Part shown: positions 21,401 to 35,667 of the stretch, one piece after another
Layout: every line of letters begins with the position of its first letter
Numbering within the stretch: position 1 is the first letter of the stretch
Source of the DNA: Albula goreensis
Taxonomy: Eukaryota > Chordata > Actinopteri > Albuliformes > Albulidae
NCBI GenBank assembly: GCA_022829145.1
Contig: CM040763.1
Span: 3,633,842-3,697,841, forward strand
Reading direction: 5' to 3'
DNA length: 64,000 nucleotides
The notes under the pieces: model-generated
What the model saw: the letters and a program-made list of their open reading frames with translations, nothing else
Databases searched by the model: none
Told to the model about the DNA's origin: nothing
Program-made: the position numbers and the translations under genes

Positions 21401-24400
21401 CTCATGCATGGGTGCCTGCGTGATCGCGCCGATGAACCGAGCGAAGCTCTGCCCCCAGCAGGTATTTAAGTATTCAGCGAGACATTTACATTCCGTTATT
21501 TGTGCCAGCTGATAATCACCTCGGCCACTGCGGTCACAACGTTTAAGTTGGAAGGTTTTAGTTCTACATCAAAAAGCAAGGGGAGCAAATCAGGATAGCT
21601 ATGATTGCTATGAGAACTGAGTCCTTTACCCAACATCCTTTCCCAGTTACTGAATGTATCAGAAGCAACAAAACGTAGAGACCGAAGCATCAACATACAT
21701 TGCAGACATTGCTGGTTACCCATCAGTATGAGCATACACTAAGTTCATCAGGAAAGAGAACATTCATGCATTTTATCTGAGAACACATTCTACCATTTAT
21801 ATACTTCGGCAGATAGTTAAGCACCCGTCAATCATCAAACAGATTTTAAAAACATCATACTTTATTTTTCTCTTTCAGCTGAAATTGACATACAGTCTGA
21901 TGTAAAGTGGTTTTTGTTGTTAGATAATGTGCACTGGTGTGTATGAGCATAATACCATCCAGGACACAATACACATTATTTTTGCTTATTATTTGTACAC
22001 ATATATAATTTCAAACTATTTTTAAGACTCGACGTAAACACATTATGTTTTTGAGTTTTTTTCCCCAAACAAAAGTGTACATATTTTTAACGCTCTCCTT
22101 CTCTCTTATGTATTTTCATTATTCAATGCAGCGACATCAATATTTTATATTTTAAACTGAAAAGACATGACTGCTTTCCAAGGTCATTTAAAATGTTTGG
22201 CGCTCAAAATAGAATTCTTTGGTGTGAGACATGAACTCAGTGTTCTCAGCTGTGAGGGAAACTTCCATGATATATCTTACTTTATCAAAGTCCTTAACTT
22301 CTGGATGAGGAATCATGCGTCAATTAATGAATGGTTCATCCAGGAGAATGTGTGGGGACAACAGACTTTCCCCAACCAGATACTCAATTACTTAATCTGT
22401 AACATTATCTTGACTTTATATCTTTTGCAATGGTGATTATGTTGTTTTACAACAGAATTTCTTGTGACACTGTGAATTTTTTTGTTCTTCAGCAAACTGA
22501 AGAGTAGTAATGCATAGGAAATAACAAGACTTGAGATGGAAATAGAGAACTATGAAATATTCAGAAACTGGTCTTATGCAGTCCTACATCATTTACAGAT
22601 TGTATTCAAACTGAAAACTCTAATATTATTTATCACTTTTTTGTCTTTATACTGTAGTTATAAATGTTCACATGTTCTTTTTGTGGTGTATACCTTTATA
22701 AAATCCAGGTATTGATTGTTTCAAGCATTTAATAGTATTTCTTTCATTGTTTTTATTCTTGAAGTTTTCTGAGATCAAGAGATCCGAGACCCTGTTATGA
22801 AGATGAATGAATTGATTGTTACTGTTCTGTCTTCCGAGTGTCCCATACATTCTACCCTGATACGAGCTCAAAATGGAGGACAATCTTCAGACCCCTCTGG
22901 GTATGACCTAGTACACCAGTCCCCAGCCACGTGTTGATTCTGCTTCACACAGCATGAATAAGGGCGCTCCCTAATGACACAGGGGGTAATGAGTCCTCCC
23001 AGTAATAAGTACCCATAATGCCTTTGCCACAAGGGAAAACCTTGCTCAAGCCCCAATCGCCATATACGAAGCCGAAGTGCCAGCCCTCATTACTCTACCG
23101 CATTACAAACCTATTTAGAACATTAAATATGTCATAGTAACTCTAGGGCTAGGCTATAGCATCAGCTGCTTCTTGGTTAGTTCCAGAACTTTGGTTTTTA
23201 ATTCATGCCAACGGTTGCTAAGGAGTTCACACGCCTTCTATCAAAGTCCAACATTTGTGTAAGTATTTAAGATTTCAATGTGCTGGTGAGTTTCTCCTGA
23301 AGTATAATGAAATGCTAATATTCATTAATTAACTGGTACCCCAAATATTTAATTTGCCTCTATGGTTGTTTGCTCAGAAGGGCAAAGCCAGGTTTGATAG
23401 CCAAAACAATATTATCAACATAATATTATCTATAAAACAATACAGGCAGAATGCATACTTATGCTTAAGTGTATTTTCCTCATAAGTCTCCCATTCTCAA
23501 TATGATAAGTTCAAATATAATAAAGATAAGGCAAAAGCACATAAGTGCATGTCTAAATTAGGCAAAACATGAACAATATTTATCAAATGAATAACAATTA
23601 TTGTACGATAGTTATTTAATGTGCAAACAAAGTAGATGCCTTCTGAAAATTTGAAAGGATATCAGACATTTTTATTGTCACTAGTGGCCAGTGCTCTGAA
23701 ACTTCAGATGTGGACCTGGATGAAGGCACAATTTCTGATGCATTAAATAATACTTTTTTGATTCTGAATGATCAAAGACCAAAGACTATCCGTATGTTGG
23801 GCTCCGTTTGGCCCCCAGGCCAATAGTTAAACAGGCCTTCCCTACTGGTTCTCTAGTGTAGCACGGTTTTTCCCTTCTGCCGAATCACTTAACAAACCAG
23901 ACACCACTTACCGCTACCCTTTGGGCAGGGCAAGACTACAGGGTTGTGCAGCTGCTGTTTGAGATAAATTCAATACAGAAAAACATAAATAAATATACCC
24001 TTATGTGAATATTTACAAATACCTATTCAGTCTGGGGTAAAATCCATACCTTTAATGATTAAAGTATATGATATTCCTCTGCTGAGTTCACTCAGAAATT
24101 CAGGCCTGGAAAGCAGCGGTTTGTGTATTGCGCCAGAAAGCCCTGATGTATAGCACAGCATCCTCATGAGTTGTACTGAAATGTGTCAGCTTTTTCAAGC
24201 ACAAAAGAAATGCATGTGTCAGGAAGCGGATAAGAGCACTAGAGTGCCCGGCTTCCTCTGTACATACGATGAAGCACCATGTTCATATATGCACTTATCT
24301 TACTCGAGTGCTGGAATCAGTGGAAAAGAGATGAACTTGCTTGCATGGCTCTCAAGCCTGGCTCTTTTAAATCACTCCTTGAAACAAATTGCATATAAGC

Positions 24401-27400
24401 TAGTTTTCAAAACATCTGCGCGGGACTCATTGATACTTTAAGGATAAGTAGTGAGTAAGTGATGGAGATATGCGGTCAAAGGTAATATTGGATGACAAAG
24501 AAACTCTCCTAACGTCCCTCTAAGTGCAGCAGTAGGCCGGTGCACTATAAATATAAAGGGAGGGTTCTGAGTATCACTTCAGCGGAGGAACACGGACACG
24601 TATGTTTTACTGAGAACTCTCTTGGTTCCCGGTTCGTAATTTTGGACACTTGTGGAGTTTTGCAAATGATGAATAATTTAAAAGCGTTGTGCTGTTTTTG
24701 CAGTGATAAGATACCTCATGAGTAATTTCAGGTCCAAAAGTACAGTTCTCTGGCCAATGCAGGGAATAAAAAATAATCTCTATTGAAAATAATAAGACAC
24801 ACCTACTACCTTCCAAGAACTCCCCCAACAACAGAGAATCAATAGAGAAGGACGATTTTGTACTTGGATTGCAGTTTACAGATAAATAAACATTGTCAAT
24901 AAACCACTGCAAGGAGTGGCTAGACATCCAATATAAAGAGCTCAGCAGCTTTCTCAGAGCAGATGCTGTCTCCCATGCACAAGGCATTTGGGAGTCATTT
25001 AGTGTTTGAAGACAGTTCAAGAGGATGGCTTACGCTACAGTAAGTTTTAATTGGTACTTTAGGGAAAGGTGAATCTCTGGGTCATGCTGTATGCATGTAT
25101 AATTACTCCCTCATACCTAGACTGGTTTTCTGACTGACCTGTCAGAAATCACTGAAACAAATCACACGTCGCACAATAGTTTGTCTGCACAGCACATGCA
25201 GTGGTCTCCCCACTGTCTTTAACTGCTTGTGTTCTGCTGTTCCAAGCATTCATTTGTGCAGATGGAATTAAAAACAGTCATGCAGACATATAATAATATA
25301 TAAAACAACTGAGATATGAGTGATTCATTTGGGCCTTGTTTTAAACAATGATGCATTTTTCTGCAAAGGATCTTGTAAAATGTTTTGAAGATGAATTTGG
25401 AAACTCCAGAGAAAGTGATGACACAAGAGGTCAAGGAACTTGTCAGAAAAATAAAGCCTTTCTGTACTGGATAGCATGTGTAATACATGCAAGAATTCAG
25501 CTAAAAAATGTCATCAGCAGAACCTAAAAAGAGGATATTTTATATCTTAATCGAGTGTACACCTGGGTATTTGATGAAGCAGGCCAGGTGTTGCATTCTG
25601 TTGTGGCCTCCTCAAATTTCCATCCCACTGGTCACAAGTCCAGTTTCCTGGCTGCAATGATACACGACCAGACTCATTTCTCTGCCAATATGACATGGTA
25701 AACAAGTAAAGATACATAATTGCAAGTGCATAGTGCCCTTTACATATATTGAATTGTATTTATGCAGATACAACTAATGTATTAAATTAGGAATATCTGA
25801 TACAGTGGTGTCACTCATTGTAGGGTACATTCCATCATTCATGTTCATTAATTGGTATGCATCTATACAGCTCAGCATGATGGGATGGCATTCCATGTTT
25901 TTGACCCCAGTTTATCACGTTTTTCAGAGCTCTGTTTCTGGGAAAGTTTGGGGCTACGACTTCCAGGCAAAAGCTGGCTTGACCTAGATGCATTACTTCA
26001 GTGTTCACATTAACAATTAATACAACCACACTGATTTGATGCGGGGTTTGATAACTAATTAATGCGGTTGACAGGACTGAAAAGTTTGGGTGATTCATTT
26101 CCTCCCTTCAACTCCAGACATTATCATAACAAACATACACAGATATAATGCATGCAAATCCATGCTTTGCCCCAGTGCCACCACCAATGCCTCCGCCAAT
26201 TATAAAATAGGAAAGGTTAATGAAGCATAACACACCGCCTCATCTGTATCACATAGTATTTTTTCAAACCTGCTAGGCCTTGATTTGGCAGTAACTTAAC
26301 ATGCATTTCTCTGTTAGCTATGATTATTTTTTTCTCCTCCAATCACAGTGAAGCTACCCATGTGTGTAAAGTGTTTGGTTGTTTATGTTCTGTGCAATGC
26401 CCACAGAAAAATGTCTTCAGACGCACCTGGATTGCTCTAAATTGATATTTTCTCTGCCTGGGTTAAAACGCATTGAAATTAGATCAGAACAATTTGTAAG
26501 GCAATTATATTGACATGTACTGTAGACATACTTTAAAATCTTATTGTAGATGCCATACAAAAAGAGCTATTTGCAGTTATCAGTCAGACACAAGGCCATG
26601 ACAATGCAGAGAGAAAAAAAAAGATAAGTGGATAAAGGTAGGGACATGGCTATTACTATTTATCACCAAAGATCTATAAAAATTTTCAAATAAAATTAAT
26701 CAATGTGCCATATGAAAAGTAAAACCCTGGGAGGGGCCAATTCAAAAGGTATTCATACTTATGTCCTAGGGCCTTTATATTTTTCAAGACTGCATCATAT
26801 ATAAACATACATACATACATACATATAAGTAGCATACATATCCACAGTAGTAACTGAGAGAAAGAAGGGAAGGACAAGAGAAAACAAGTATTTCTCAGTT
26901 CAATAGCTGAGGAAAATTGAAAATAGTTCCTTAAATGAAACAAAACATTTCCTTTGAGGATGCGAAAGCTGGAACGGTGACTGCCCCTTTCACCAGTCTG
27001 GACTCTCAGGCCCTTCTGTAACAGCTGGCGATAGTTATTTTGGATGAGTCGAGAACATTCAAAACCCATTTTCAACAAAAAGTAACGATTACTCTGCTCT
27101 GCTGTCCCCAGAAATCAATGTGACCATAAACTGTAAAGCAAGCATCTGTTTTTTTTTTTTTTTTTTCTTTTGTTTTTTTTTTTTTACAGCCAGGGAGAAA
27201 CACTTCACTGACTGACACAAAATGATACCTGTACTTGTCTAATATTGCACTCACCAGTGAATGCGCACAGGTGCACCCCCTGACCGCACCAACGGTATTA
27301 AGCCATTCACTTGTGCTGGTGGACACCAATGCCGGAGGCTGTTGTGTCGGCCATGTAATTGTCTCTCATTACTTTTAATATTTCATAAAGCTTTGCACAG

Positions 27401-27512
27401 AGCAGTGCACTGGAAAAAATCTCACAACAGAAGTCAAATATAAAATATGCAAAAGTCAATTTCCTATTTATAAGTCATATTTCACCCATAAATATGGGCC
27501 CAGCTGTCCTTT

Positions 27513-27513
<1 letters not shown>
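18471..27513. other. Non-coding intergenic DNA
   Basis: No gene supported. It contains an (ATAA)n patch at 20757-20780, a (TTA)n/(GTA)n patch at 21217-21295, an (ACAT)n patch at 26804-26825 and long T runs at 27149-27186. Base-balanced stretches near 19300-19540, 20860-21200 and 24080-24450 may be regulatory. Confidence 0.4.
21217..21295. repeat. (TTA)n then (GTA)n trinucleotide repeat
   Basis: ATT/ATC trinucleotides change into AGT units and then GGA, so it is a compound repeat. Poly-Ile/Ser or poly-Asn frames here are artefacts. Confidence 0.9.

Positions 27514-27560
<47 letters not shown>
27514..27560. repeat. (AT)n microsatellite
   Basis: About 23 AT units, self-complementary. Confidence 0.95.
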
Positions 27561-27564
<4 letters not shown>

Positions 27565-27974
27565 TATAACATGCTGGGCTTCTTTCCTTATGTGTTTGGA
27601 AAATGTAGACTCAAAAATGTAGACTCAAAAAAATGAATTTTGATCAAAGCTTTGAAATAAAATGGAAAGCAACACAGCAAAAAAACATACCATTCAGCAC
27701 ATCCACTGTTCTTTAGTACATCCTATCAAGGTTGTTGAGTGTTTTGAAGTTGAATCTTCTAATGTTCGCCGATAATACAATTGTTATGTGAAGCACACAA
27801 AATATTAGCTGTCATGGTATGATGATTGCTTTTGATTTACTTTAACTATATATCTTTTATATTTTTTTATATTTTATATTGTATAACTCACTGCTACAAT
27901 GTCTGGTAAACCATCTATGAGGTAGCACTTGATATCCTCAAACAGATGTCAAAACGCAATGTCATGCTTAGATT

Positions 27975-28082
<108 letters not shown>

Positions 28083-30622
28083 CACATAGAGCGTCTTTGT
28101 GCTGCTAAATCACAGTGCATTTTGTCTTTGTGTTGACTGTGAAAAGGACATTACTGACGGGCGGCAGTACATGTGGGTGAGCCGATGTAGAAACGTGATA
28201 CTGAGATGAGAGATTTCCACTGGCCGCGGCATGTCTTCCACCAGCTAACGTTAACAATGGTCTCCAGCCGGCTTTTGTTATGACAAATTTGTCGATCAGG
28301 TAGGGTTCCTGAACACGCATGTTAAGGTTTTCCTATTTTTATCCCTTTAACCTATTAGGAAAAAATGCAGGTTGATCTCATTTCCGTCCATATTCTCTTT
28401 TGAATTCGTTGTGATCTAACAAATGATTTAGTTTCAGTCTCCAGGTGTCCACGTTTTCACCAGTTAGTACCCCACTGACTCACAGGAAATCCAATTAAAA
28501 ATATAAGCTCTATGCAAAGGAATTATTTTCCATATAGCACAATAATTAAACAAATGCATTAGTTAGTCTGACTGATTAAAAGTCCTGGAATATGAAAGTG
28601 GGATATTTATTCATCATCGCTGGCATGACATGCATATTTATTTCTGACATAATTCAGACAGTCAGCACTGAAGAAATGAAATGTGTTTGAATAATAACAG
28701 CTAACAGCTTGTTAGAGTGTAGGGGAGGAAGCAGTGGTTGGATTGAGAATCAGCACACACAGGGATCCCTGCAGACCAAGCCTCAGCACCACTGGCCAGA
28801 AAATCAATAAATAAACTGAAAACTCTTTCAGTATTTCAGCACGTGGAGCTGAACACAACGGTCTTCAGAACGTGACATCTCACGCTGTCTTATCTTATGG
28901 TTATGTATGCATGTGTATTCCAGCAACACTGATTTCCAGAACGTGGGTGAATCATTTAAAACCACAGGTGTCGTAAGGAAGTGAAGCACCAGGTCAAGGT
29001 TCACTTTCACTTTTTTTACTTTTTACCCCATCTTAAGCCTCTGTCACACTCCCTTTGAAAATATCTGCTAGTTGTTGCACTGATTATAAACACCTGAAAG
29101 TCTACGCAAGTCAAAGAAGAAAAGTCAATGAGTCCAATTTGTGAGGGAACTTTTAAACCAGGCTATAATAAATTGACCATTTTTTGAAATACTAAAAGTA
29201 TCTACAATCTTCCAATTCAACACATGATATACCTTATATTTACATAACTTGAATTGTACTACCCCTAAAAATGGTCTATGGGTTGTTTGTTTTTGTGTGT
29301 GTTTCATTAACAATATGTGGAGAGAAGAATTTTTAGGTATCTCCCTGTGTCCTGTAGGTTAAGGCCTTTCACCTGGCACTATGATGAAAGCTGCAACACC
29401 ACCTCCCTCACCTCTGTGATGGGTTCCTTCAGCCAATACAGGAAGTGCAATGCCTCCCAGGTCAGGCTGAACTCTTTCCCATGAAAAACAATGAGTCACA
29501 ATGGCAGCCTTCTCACAAAATAGGCCAGAAAGGGCAGAAAGGCAAGGGTTCCATTTACCTACCTGTGAGCAGGTATGCAGATCGTCCGGTCTTTTAGATT
29601 TTCTTCATTGTTCTTTGAGAAACTGGTCCGTTTTTTTTTTAGCGTGACTCAGTCTGCCTCTCCTGTGAACCTTTCTCTACCTTTCTCTCTCTCTCTCTCT
29701 CTCCCGGTCCACCTCACCCGATGCTATAAAGTATGCAAATGAACTCTGCAGGGACTGCCATGGAGACAGCCCACAGTAATAAACTCAGGTAACAGGCAGG
29801 TGGTGTATATTACACAACAGGTGACCTGAGTACCATAATTACAATCTGTAATTACTTTTTCCTCCAAGCATTTTTCTAAAACAAACTCAATATTGATTAA
29901 ATTAAAGTTATTTCCATCACTTCAATAACAACACGTCTATAGAACAAAAAAAAAAATATTTTTGGTATCTTTATTCCAATCTATGCATTATTATTACAAC
30001 TTATATTGCCATATTACAACCTTATTTGAAATTCTGTAATCTTTTAGACAACCCAGCTGATATTAATAATAACATTAATGAGATCTGATAGACTTTTAGA
30101 CAGCCATGATATTCCTCCAGATGACTGATAATTTTGAAAGACACATCTCATTTCATCATTAATTCATCAGTCGAATGTCATATTATAGTAAACTTTGCTA
30201 AAACTTTTCCTTTGAAGGTCACAAACACTTATTTGAAATGCTATCTCTTTAGAATATGTTAAAAATGGAAAAAAAAGACATTCCCAAAGACTGATGTTGC
30301 TGGAAGATGAAATTAAGCTTCACAGAAACCAAATAGGTGTGAAACTAACCAAAATCTAATATGATCAAATAATTTTGTTATGTAAACCGGTGTAGCATAA
30401 CCTTTGACCAGGGTTGAAGGTTCAAAGTATTGTTCATTTGCAATCATCATTTTTTTTGTTTTGTCATAGTTTGATACTTTATATGTATGACATAGGATGT
30501 CAAGAACATGACATCATGTCTGTTTTAATCTTATAAAAACATTTATGAGAGATTTACTGGGGCACACTGCAGACATTCCTCTGTTTATTTATGTATACAC
30601 TTTTAGTACTTTTATGTATATA

Positions 30623-30654
30623 CTTTGTAGTGCCAGTACTCTGGCACTACAAAG
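30623..30654. repeat. Perfect inverted repeat (14-bp arms, 4-base loop)
   Basis: The arm CTTTGTAGTGCCAG is followed by TACT and its exact complement. The arms are too short for a typical microRNA hairpin and no flanking target duplication was seen. Confidence 0.9.
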
Positions 30655-31222
30655 CATTTAAAAACTAGAGGTGGTATAACTGTAAAGCTTTTTATTATGG
30701 AGTAATAAGGAAATGCTGTGTTCACTAAAATGATACAGTTGAGGGTAATCTCAAGTCAAATGTGCTCTGCCCATGTTTTATCTCCAGTATCTACCTCTTA
30801 AGCAGAGAACGGCTCTCAGAATGTCCACAGCTACACAGGGTTGCCATGGTTTCTTGTTAAAGCACAATGCCTTTATTCTTTAATTGCGGTTGTTAAGCAT
30901 TAGTCTGTCCCCTTTGGAAGCTAAACACAAAATATTTCAAACTTCTGAACTTCTACAAAGATCTTCTTCTTCATCTTCTTATTATTTTTATTGTTATTAT
31001 TTTTGTTACTACTACTACTACTACTACTAATGCTACTTCTACTGCTACTACTACTAATATTGAGCTATGTTCATACTGTTATATAAAAGTATATTTTGTT
31101 GAATTCTTAGTAATTGCTTTCATGTGAAAAAACTAATAAAATAATAACACCTGTGTAAAGTATCTGGTCCTAGAACTTTAGGAATTTTGAAAGTTGCCAG
31201 AATGAAGCAGGCACTGAAACTA

Positions 31223-33467
31223 AGCAAACCCATACCCAATGACTGCAGTTTGCCATAGCATGCTAACCCATGCCCAATGACTGCAGTTTGCCATAGCATG
31301 CTAACCCATGCCCAATGACTGCAGTTTGCCATAGCACGCTAACCCATGCCCAATGACTGCAGTTTGCCATAGCATGCTAACCCATGCCCAATGACTGCAG
31401 TTTGCCATAGCATGCTAACCCATGCCCAATGACTTCAGTTTGCCATAGCATGCTAATCCATACCCAATGACTGCAGTTTGCCATAGCACGCTAACCCATG
31501 CCCAATGACTGCAGTTTGCCATAGCACACTAACCCATACCCAATGACTGCAGTTTGCCATAGCATGCTAACCCATGCCCAATGACTGCAGTTTGCCATAG
31601 CATGCTTACCCATGCCCAATGACTGCAGTTTGCCATAGCATGCTAACCCATGCCCAATGACTGCAGTTTGCCATAGCATGCTAACCCATACCCAATGACT
31701 GCAGTTTGCCATAGCATGCTAATCCATGCCCAATGACTGCAGTTTGCCATAGCATGCTAACCCATGCCCAATGACTGCAGTTTGCCATAGCATGCTAACC
31801 CATACCCAATGACTGCAGTTTGCCATAGCATGCTAATCCATGCCCAATGACTGCAGTTTGCCATAGCATGCTAACCCATGCCCAATGACTGCAGTTTGCC
31901 ATAGCACACTAACCCATACCCAATGACTGCAGTTTGCCATAGCATGCTAATCCATGCCCAATGACTGCAGTTTGCCATAGCATGCTAACCCATGCCCAAT
32001 GACTGCAGTTTGCCATAGCATGCTAACCCATACCCAATGACTGCAGTTTGCCATAGCATGCTAACCCATACCCAATGACTACAGTTTGCCATAGCATGCT
32101 AACCCATGCCCAATGACTGCAGTTTGCCATAGCACACTAACCCATACCCAATGACTGCAGTTTGCCATAGCATGCTAATCCATGCCCAATGACTGCAGTT
32201 TGCCATAGCACGCTAACCCATGCCCAATGACTGCAGTTTGCCATAGCATGCTAACCCATGCCCAATGACTGCAGTTTGCCATAGCACACTAACCCATGCC
32301 CAATGACTGCAGTTTGCCATAGCACACTAACCCATGCCCAATGACTGCAGTTTGACATAGCACGCTAACCCATGCCCAATGACTGCAGTTTGCCATAGCA
32401 TGCTAACCCATGCCCAATGACTGCAGTTTGCCATAGCATGCTTACCCATACCCAATGACTGCAGTTTGCCATAGCATGCTAATCCATACCCAATGACTGC
32501 AGTTTGCCATAGCATGCTAATCCATACCCAATGACTGCAGTTTGCCATAGCATGCTAACCCATGCCCAATGACTTCAGTTTGCCATAGCATGCTAATCCA
32601 TACCCAATGACTGCAGTTTGCCATAGCATGCTAATCCATACCCAATGACTGCAGTTTGCCATAGCATGCTAACCCATGCCCAATGACTGCAGTTTGCCAT
32701 AGCATGCTAACCCATGCCCAATGACTGCAGTTTGCCATAGCATGCTAACCCATGCCCAATGACTTCAGTTTGCCATAGCATGCTAATCCATACCCAATGA
32801 CTGCAGTTTGCCATAGCATGCTAATCCATACCCAATGACTGCAGTTTGCCATAGCATGCTAATCCATACCCAATGACTGCAGTTTGCCATAGCATGCTAA
32901 TCCATGCCCAATGACTGCAGTTTGCCATAGCATGCTAACCCATGCCCAATGACTTCAGTTTGCCATAGCATGCTAATCCATACCCAATGACTGCAGTTTG
33001 CCATAGCATGCTAATCCATACCCAATGACTGCAGTTTGCCATAGCATGCTAATCCATGCCCAATGACTGCAGTTTGCCATAGCATGCTAACCCATGCCCA
33101 ATGACTTCAGTTTGCCATAGCATGCTAATCCATACCCAATGACTGCAGTTTGCCATAGCATGCTAATCCATACCCAATGACTGCAGTTTGCCATAGCATG
33201 CTAATCCATACCCAATGACTGCAGTTTGCCATAGCATGCTAATCCATGCCCAATGACTGCAGTTTGCCATAGCATGCTAACCCATGCCCAATGACTTCAG
33301 TTTGCCATAGCATGCTAATCCATACCCAATGACTGCAGTTTGCCATAGCATGCTAATCCATACCCAATGACTGCAGTTTGCCATAGCATGCTAATCCATA
33401 CCCAATGACTGCAGTTTGCCATAGCATGCTAATCCATGCCCAATGACTGCAGTTTGCCATAGCATGC
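31223..33467. repeat. 38-bp minisatellite array, about 59 copies
   Basis: Each unit contains CCCAATGACTGCAGTTTGCC followed by ATAGCATGCTAACCCATG or variants. Variation is limited to a few sites (GCCC/ACCC, AACCC/AATCC, CTGC/CTTC, CATGC/CACGC). Copies are in strict 38-base register; the CTTC variant recurs at about 31431, 32571, 32761, 32951, 33103 and 33293, all multiples of 38. Minus-strand frames repeating MANCSHWAWVSMLWQ arise because three units make 114 bases; they are not genes. Confidence 0.97.
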
Positions 33468-35449
33468 AATGACATTAGGCTTTCATACAAATGAAGCACA
33501 GTAACATGTACTACAGTAAGAGGGAGAGATGATTCCCAGACAGAAAGAAAACAGAACAATATTGTGCTCTTTAAGGAAAAGCCTGAACTGTGAAGTAATT
33601 CTATCACTAAAACTACCAACAGGGAATATTAAATTGTGAATAATTATAACAAAGCTAAATTTCCTACTACTTACTTTTAAACAAAACTCAAAGAACTAAA
33701 TATTTTTCATTGGGGTTATTTAATAATGAAATAAACATTAAATAAGCAAACCATGCTTATAACTTAAAACAACATGATGAAATATATTTCTGCTGAGAGA
33801 AACTTCTGTGAAGAACTTTTTGGAGAACATTTTGGAGAACATTTTAATGGTCCTACTGAATGTGAAAACATCAGTATGCAAGAGCAATTAAACCATCTGA
33901 AGAAATATTGCAGATTTTTCTCTATAATCATCTGCCTTTCTGTCAGCCTGAGTCTGGTAGGCCTTTACATTGGACCCCACTAGGTTTTGTGTGTTTTTCT
34001 GCACTGAATGAAACTAAAAACAAGTTCCAGCTGAATATGTTAGGTTTTGTGTGTTATTTTTGGTAGGATATGCATGAGTCTGACATGCTCATTTTATGGG
34101 CTCACAGTAATCGCGTTAGTCTGGCTGAAAGAAAATCACACATGGTGTTATTCCTACAACGGAACCGTCAGAACACTAAAACTGATCTATTGCTGAAAAG
34201 ATGCAGGTTCCACAGATATTTGGTTATGCTAAGGGGGAGCATTTTTATTGGTTCATACAATGCAGGTGAAGACTTTTGCATCTCTTTCAGTATCTGGGTT
34301 AAAGAAAGAACAATGACTGAATTAGATAGACTTATCACTGAGACCTCCTGCAGCACAAAGAGCTCCCATCGCCAACGTTTGTGAAGTGTAGAAGTAGAGG
34401 CATTCCAGACATACAGACTGTCTAAAGCCATTGTAGGATTTTCAGTTGTCAGAGAGGGCTGAGATAGGAACACCAGGGAGACTTGCCCTGGAAGTCAGAC
34501 TCTGCTGCCTCCCTCTCTGGGCTTTAGCTCTCTGGGTGTTGATAGAGATGAGAACATGCACAGAGGTGCTTGTTAGCCTGCTTATCAAGGAGAGGAGAAG
34601 GCAGGTGATGGACACTCTGCAGGATATAAATTGGTGTACACCAGTCTTTTGTAATTCCCTGGATTTCATTTCCTGTAATATCTTCTTTTAGTAAAAGAAA
34701 AAAAAAGACAGACAGGTAAAACAAAACAAGCAAAGGTCCAGGGTAAACCTGAGTTATTTTCCCTTTGGCTGTCCATGTGAAAGTACTGCAGTGTTGGTGC
34801 ATATAATACAAAAAGGCTCATGTTTTTGGTGGCAGGGTTTTTAGAACAGCTATTTAGCTGGAAAACCCATTATATATCTCAATATCCACTCTAGTTGTAG
34901 GCATAACAGTGTAATGGGCTGTGATTAAGTGGTGATTAATTAGACAAAGAGAGACCAATCATAATGTGTTTGGTGCAATCTAACAAATTATTACATTAAC
35001 TGAATGGATTAGAATAGACAAATTCTAACAATGTAAGAAGCAATGGAATTCAAAAGCCATTACTTGAACAAACTCAGTGCGATATCCACTTGGTGCGCTG
35101 TTGTAATGACAGAGGTATTGGTTATTAAATGTGAGTCCCCCTGTCTGTATCAGGAGAGATTACTAGCTTCCTCTAGTGGTCATGTACCAGTCAATCACCT
35201 TTCCAACCCTTTGCCCCATTTTTCCCCCATTATAAAATCCATGGATCTGCGGCAGTGGTTGTAACCTGCCTTTGGTCTGAGAGTCTACCTGCCCTCTCTA
35301 GAAAACACAGCTGCGATGTCACACACAGTCTTTTCACACCCCTGTCTGCAAGCTGAGCTTGTACAGACATGAGTCAGAGGAAGACGCCTGATGTGACGCT
35401 CGTGTAGATTCCCAACTGACCAGCAGCCTCTCAGGTTGTGCCCTCCATT
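33468..35449. other. Non-coding intergenic DNA
   Basis: No gene supported. Several 60-100 codon frames around 34070-34810 overlap on both strands and show no domain or splice support. Confidence 0.45.
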
Positions 35450-35599
35450 CAGAGGCGTAGCTAGAAATTCTGGACCCTGACATCAGCAGTCTCAGAGGGC
35501 CCCTCCACTCTTTATAAAAAAAATAATTCCCAGATTTTGGTGGGCCCCTTCAAACCCTTTGGCCCTGTATACTTAGTACCCCATGGAGCTACGCCCTTG
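35450..35599. mobile_element. hAT-type miniature element
   Basis: It starts CAGAGGCGTAGCTAG and ends AGCTACGCCCTTG, giving short terminal inverted repeats. It is flanked by CCTCCATT on the left and CCTCCATG on the right, a 7/8 match of the 8-bp duplication expected for hAT. About 150 bases, non-coding, probably moderately old. Confidence 0.8.
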
Positions 35600-35641
35600 C
35601 CTCCATGCAGGGATGCAGGTGTATTGGTGAGCTGGGAATTT

Positions 35642-35667
35642 GGGACCTGGGGGTCGGGGGTGTGGGG
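35642..35667 (+). other. Potential G-quadruplex motif
   Basis: Four runs of three or more G (GGG, GGGGG, GGGGG, GGGG) are separated by 4, 2 and 3 bases. Confidence 0.6.

Noticed and set aside
26749-26770. AAAGGTATTCATACTTATGT as a Tc1-type terminal sequence
   Set aside because: Only a vague resemblance; no partner inverted repeat or transposase remnant found nearby.
31223-33467. CRISPR-like direct repeats
   Set aside because: The 38-bp units abut with no spacers and the genome is vertebrate; it is a minisatellite.
31120-33619. Repeated MANCSHWAWVSMLWQ-type frames, possible repeat protein
   Set aside because: They arise from a stop-free frame across three 38-bp minisatellite units; no flanking exons, and variants do not respect codons.
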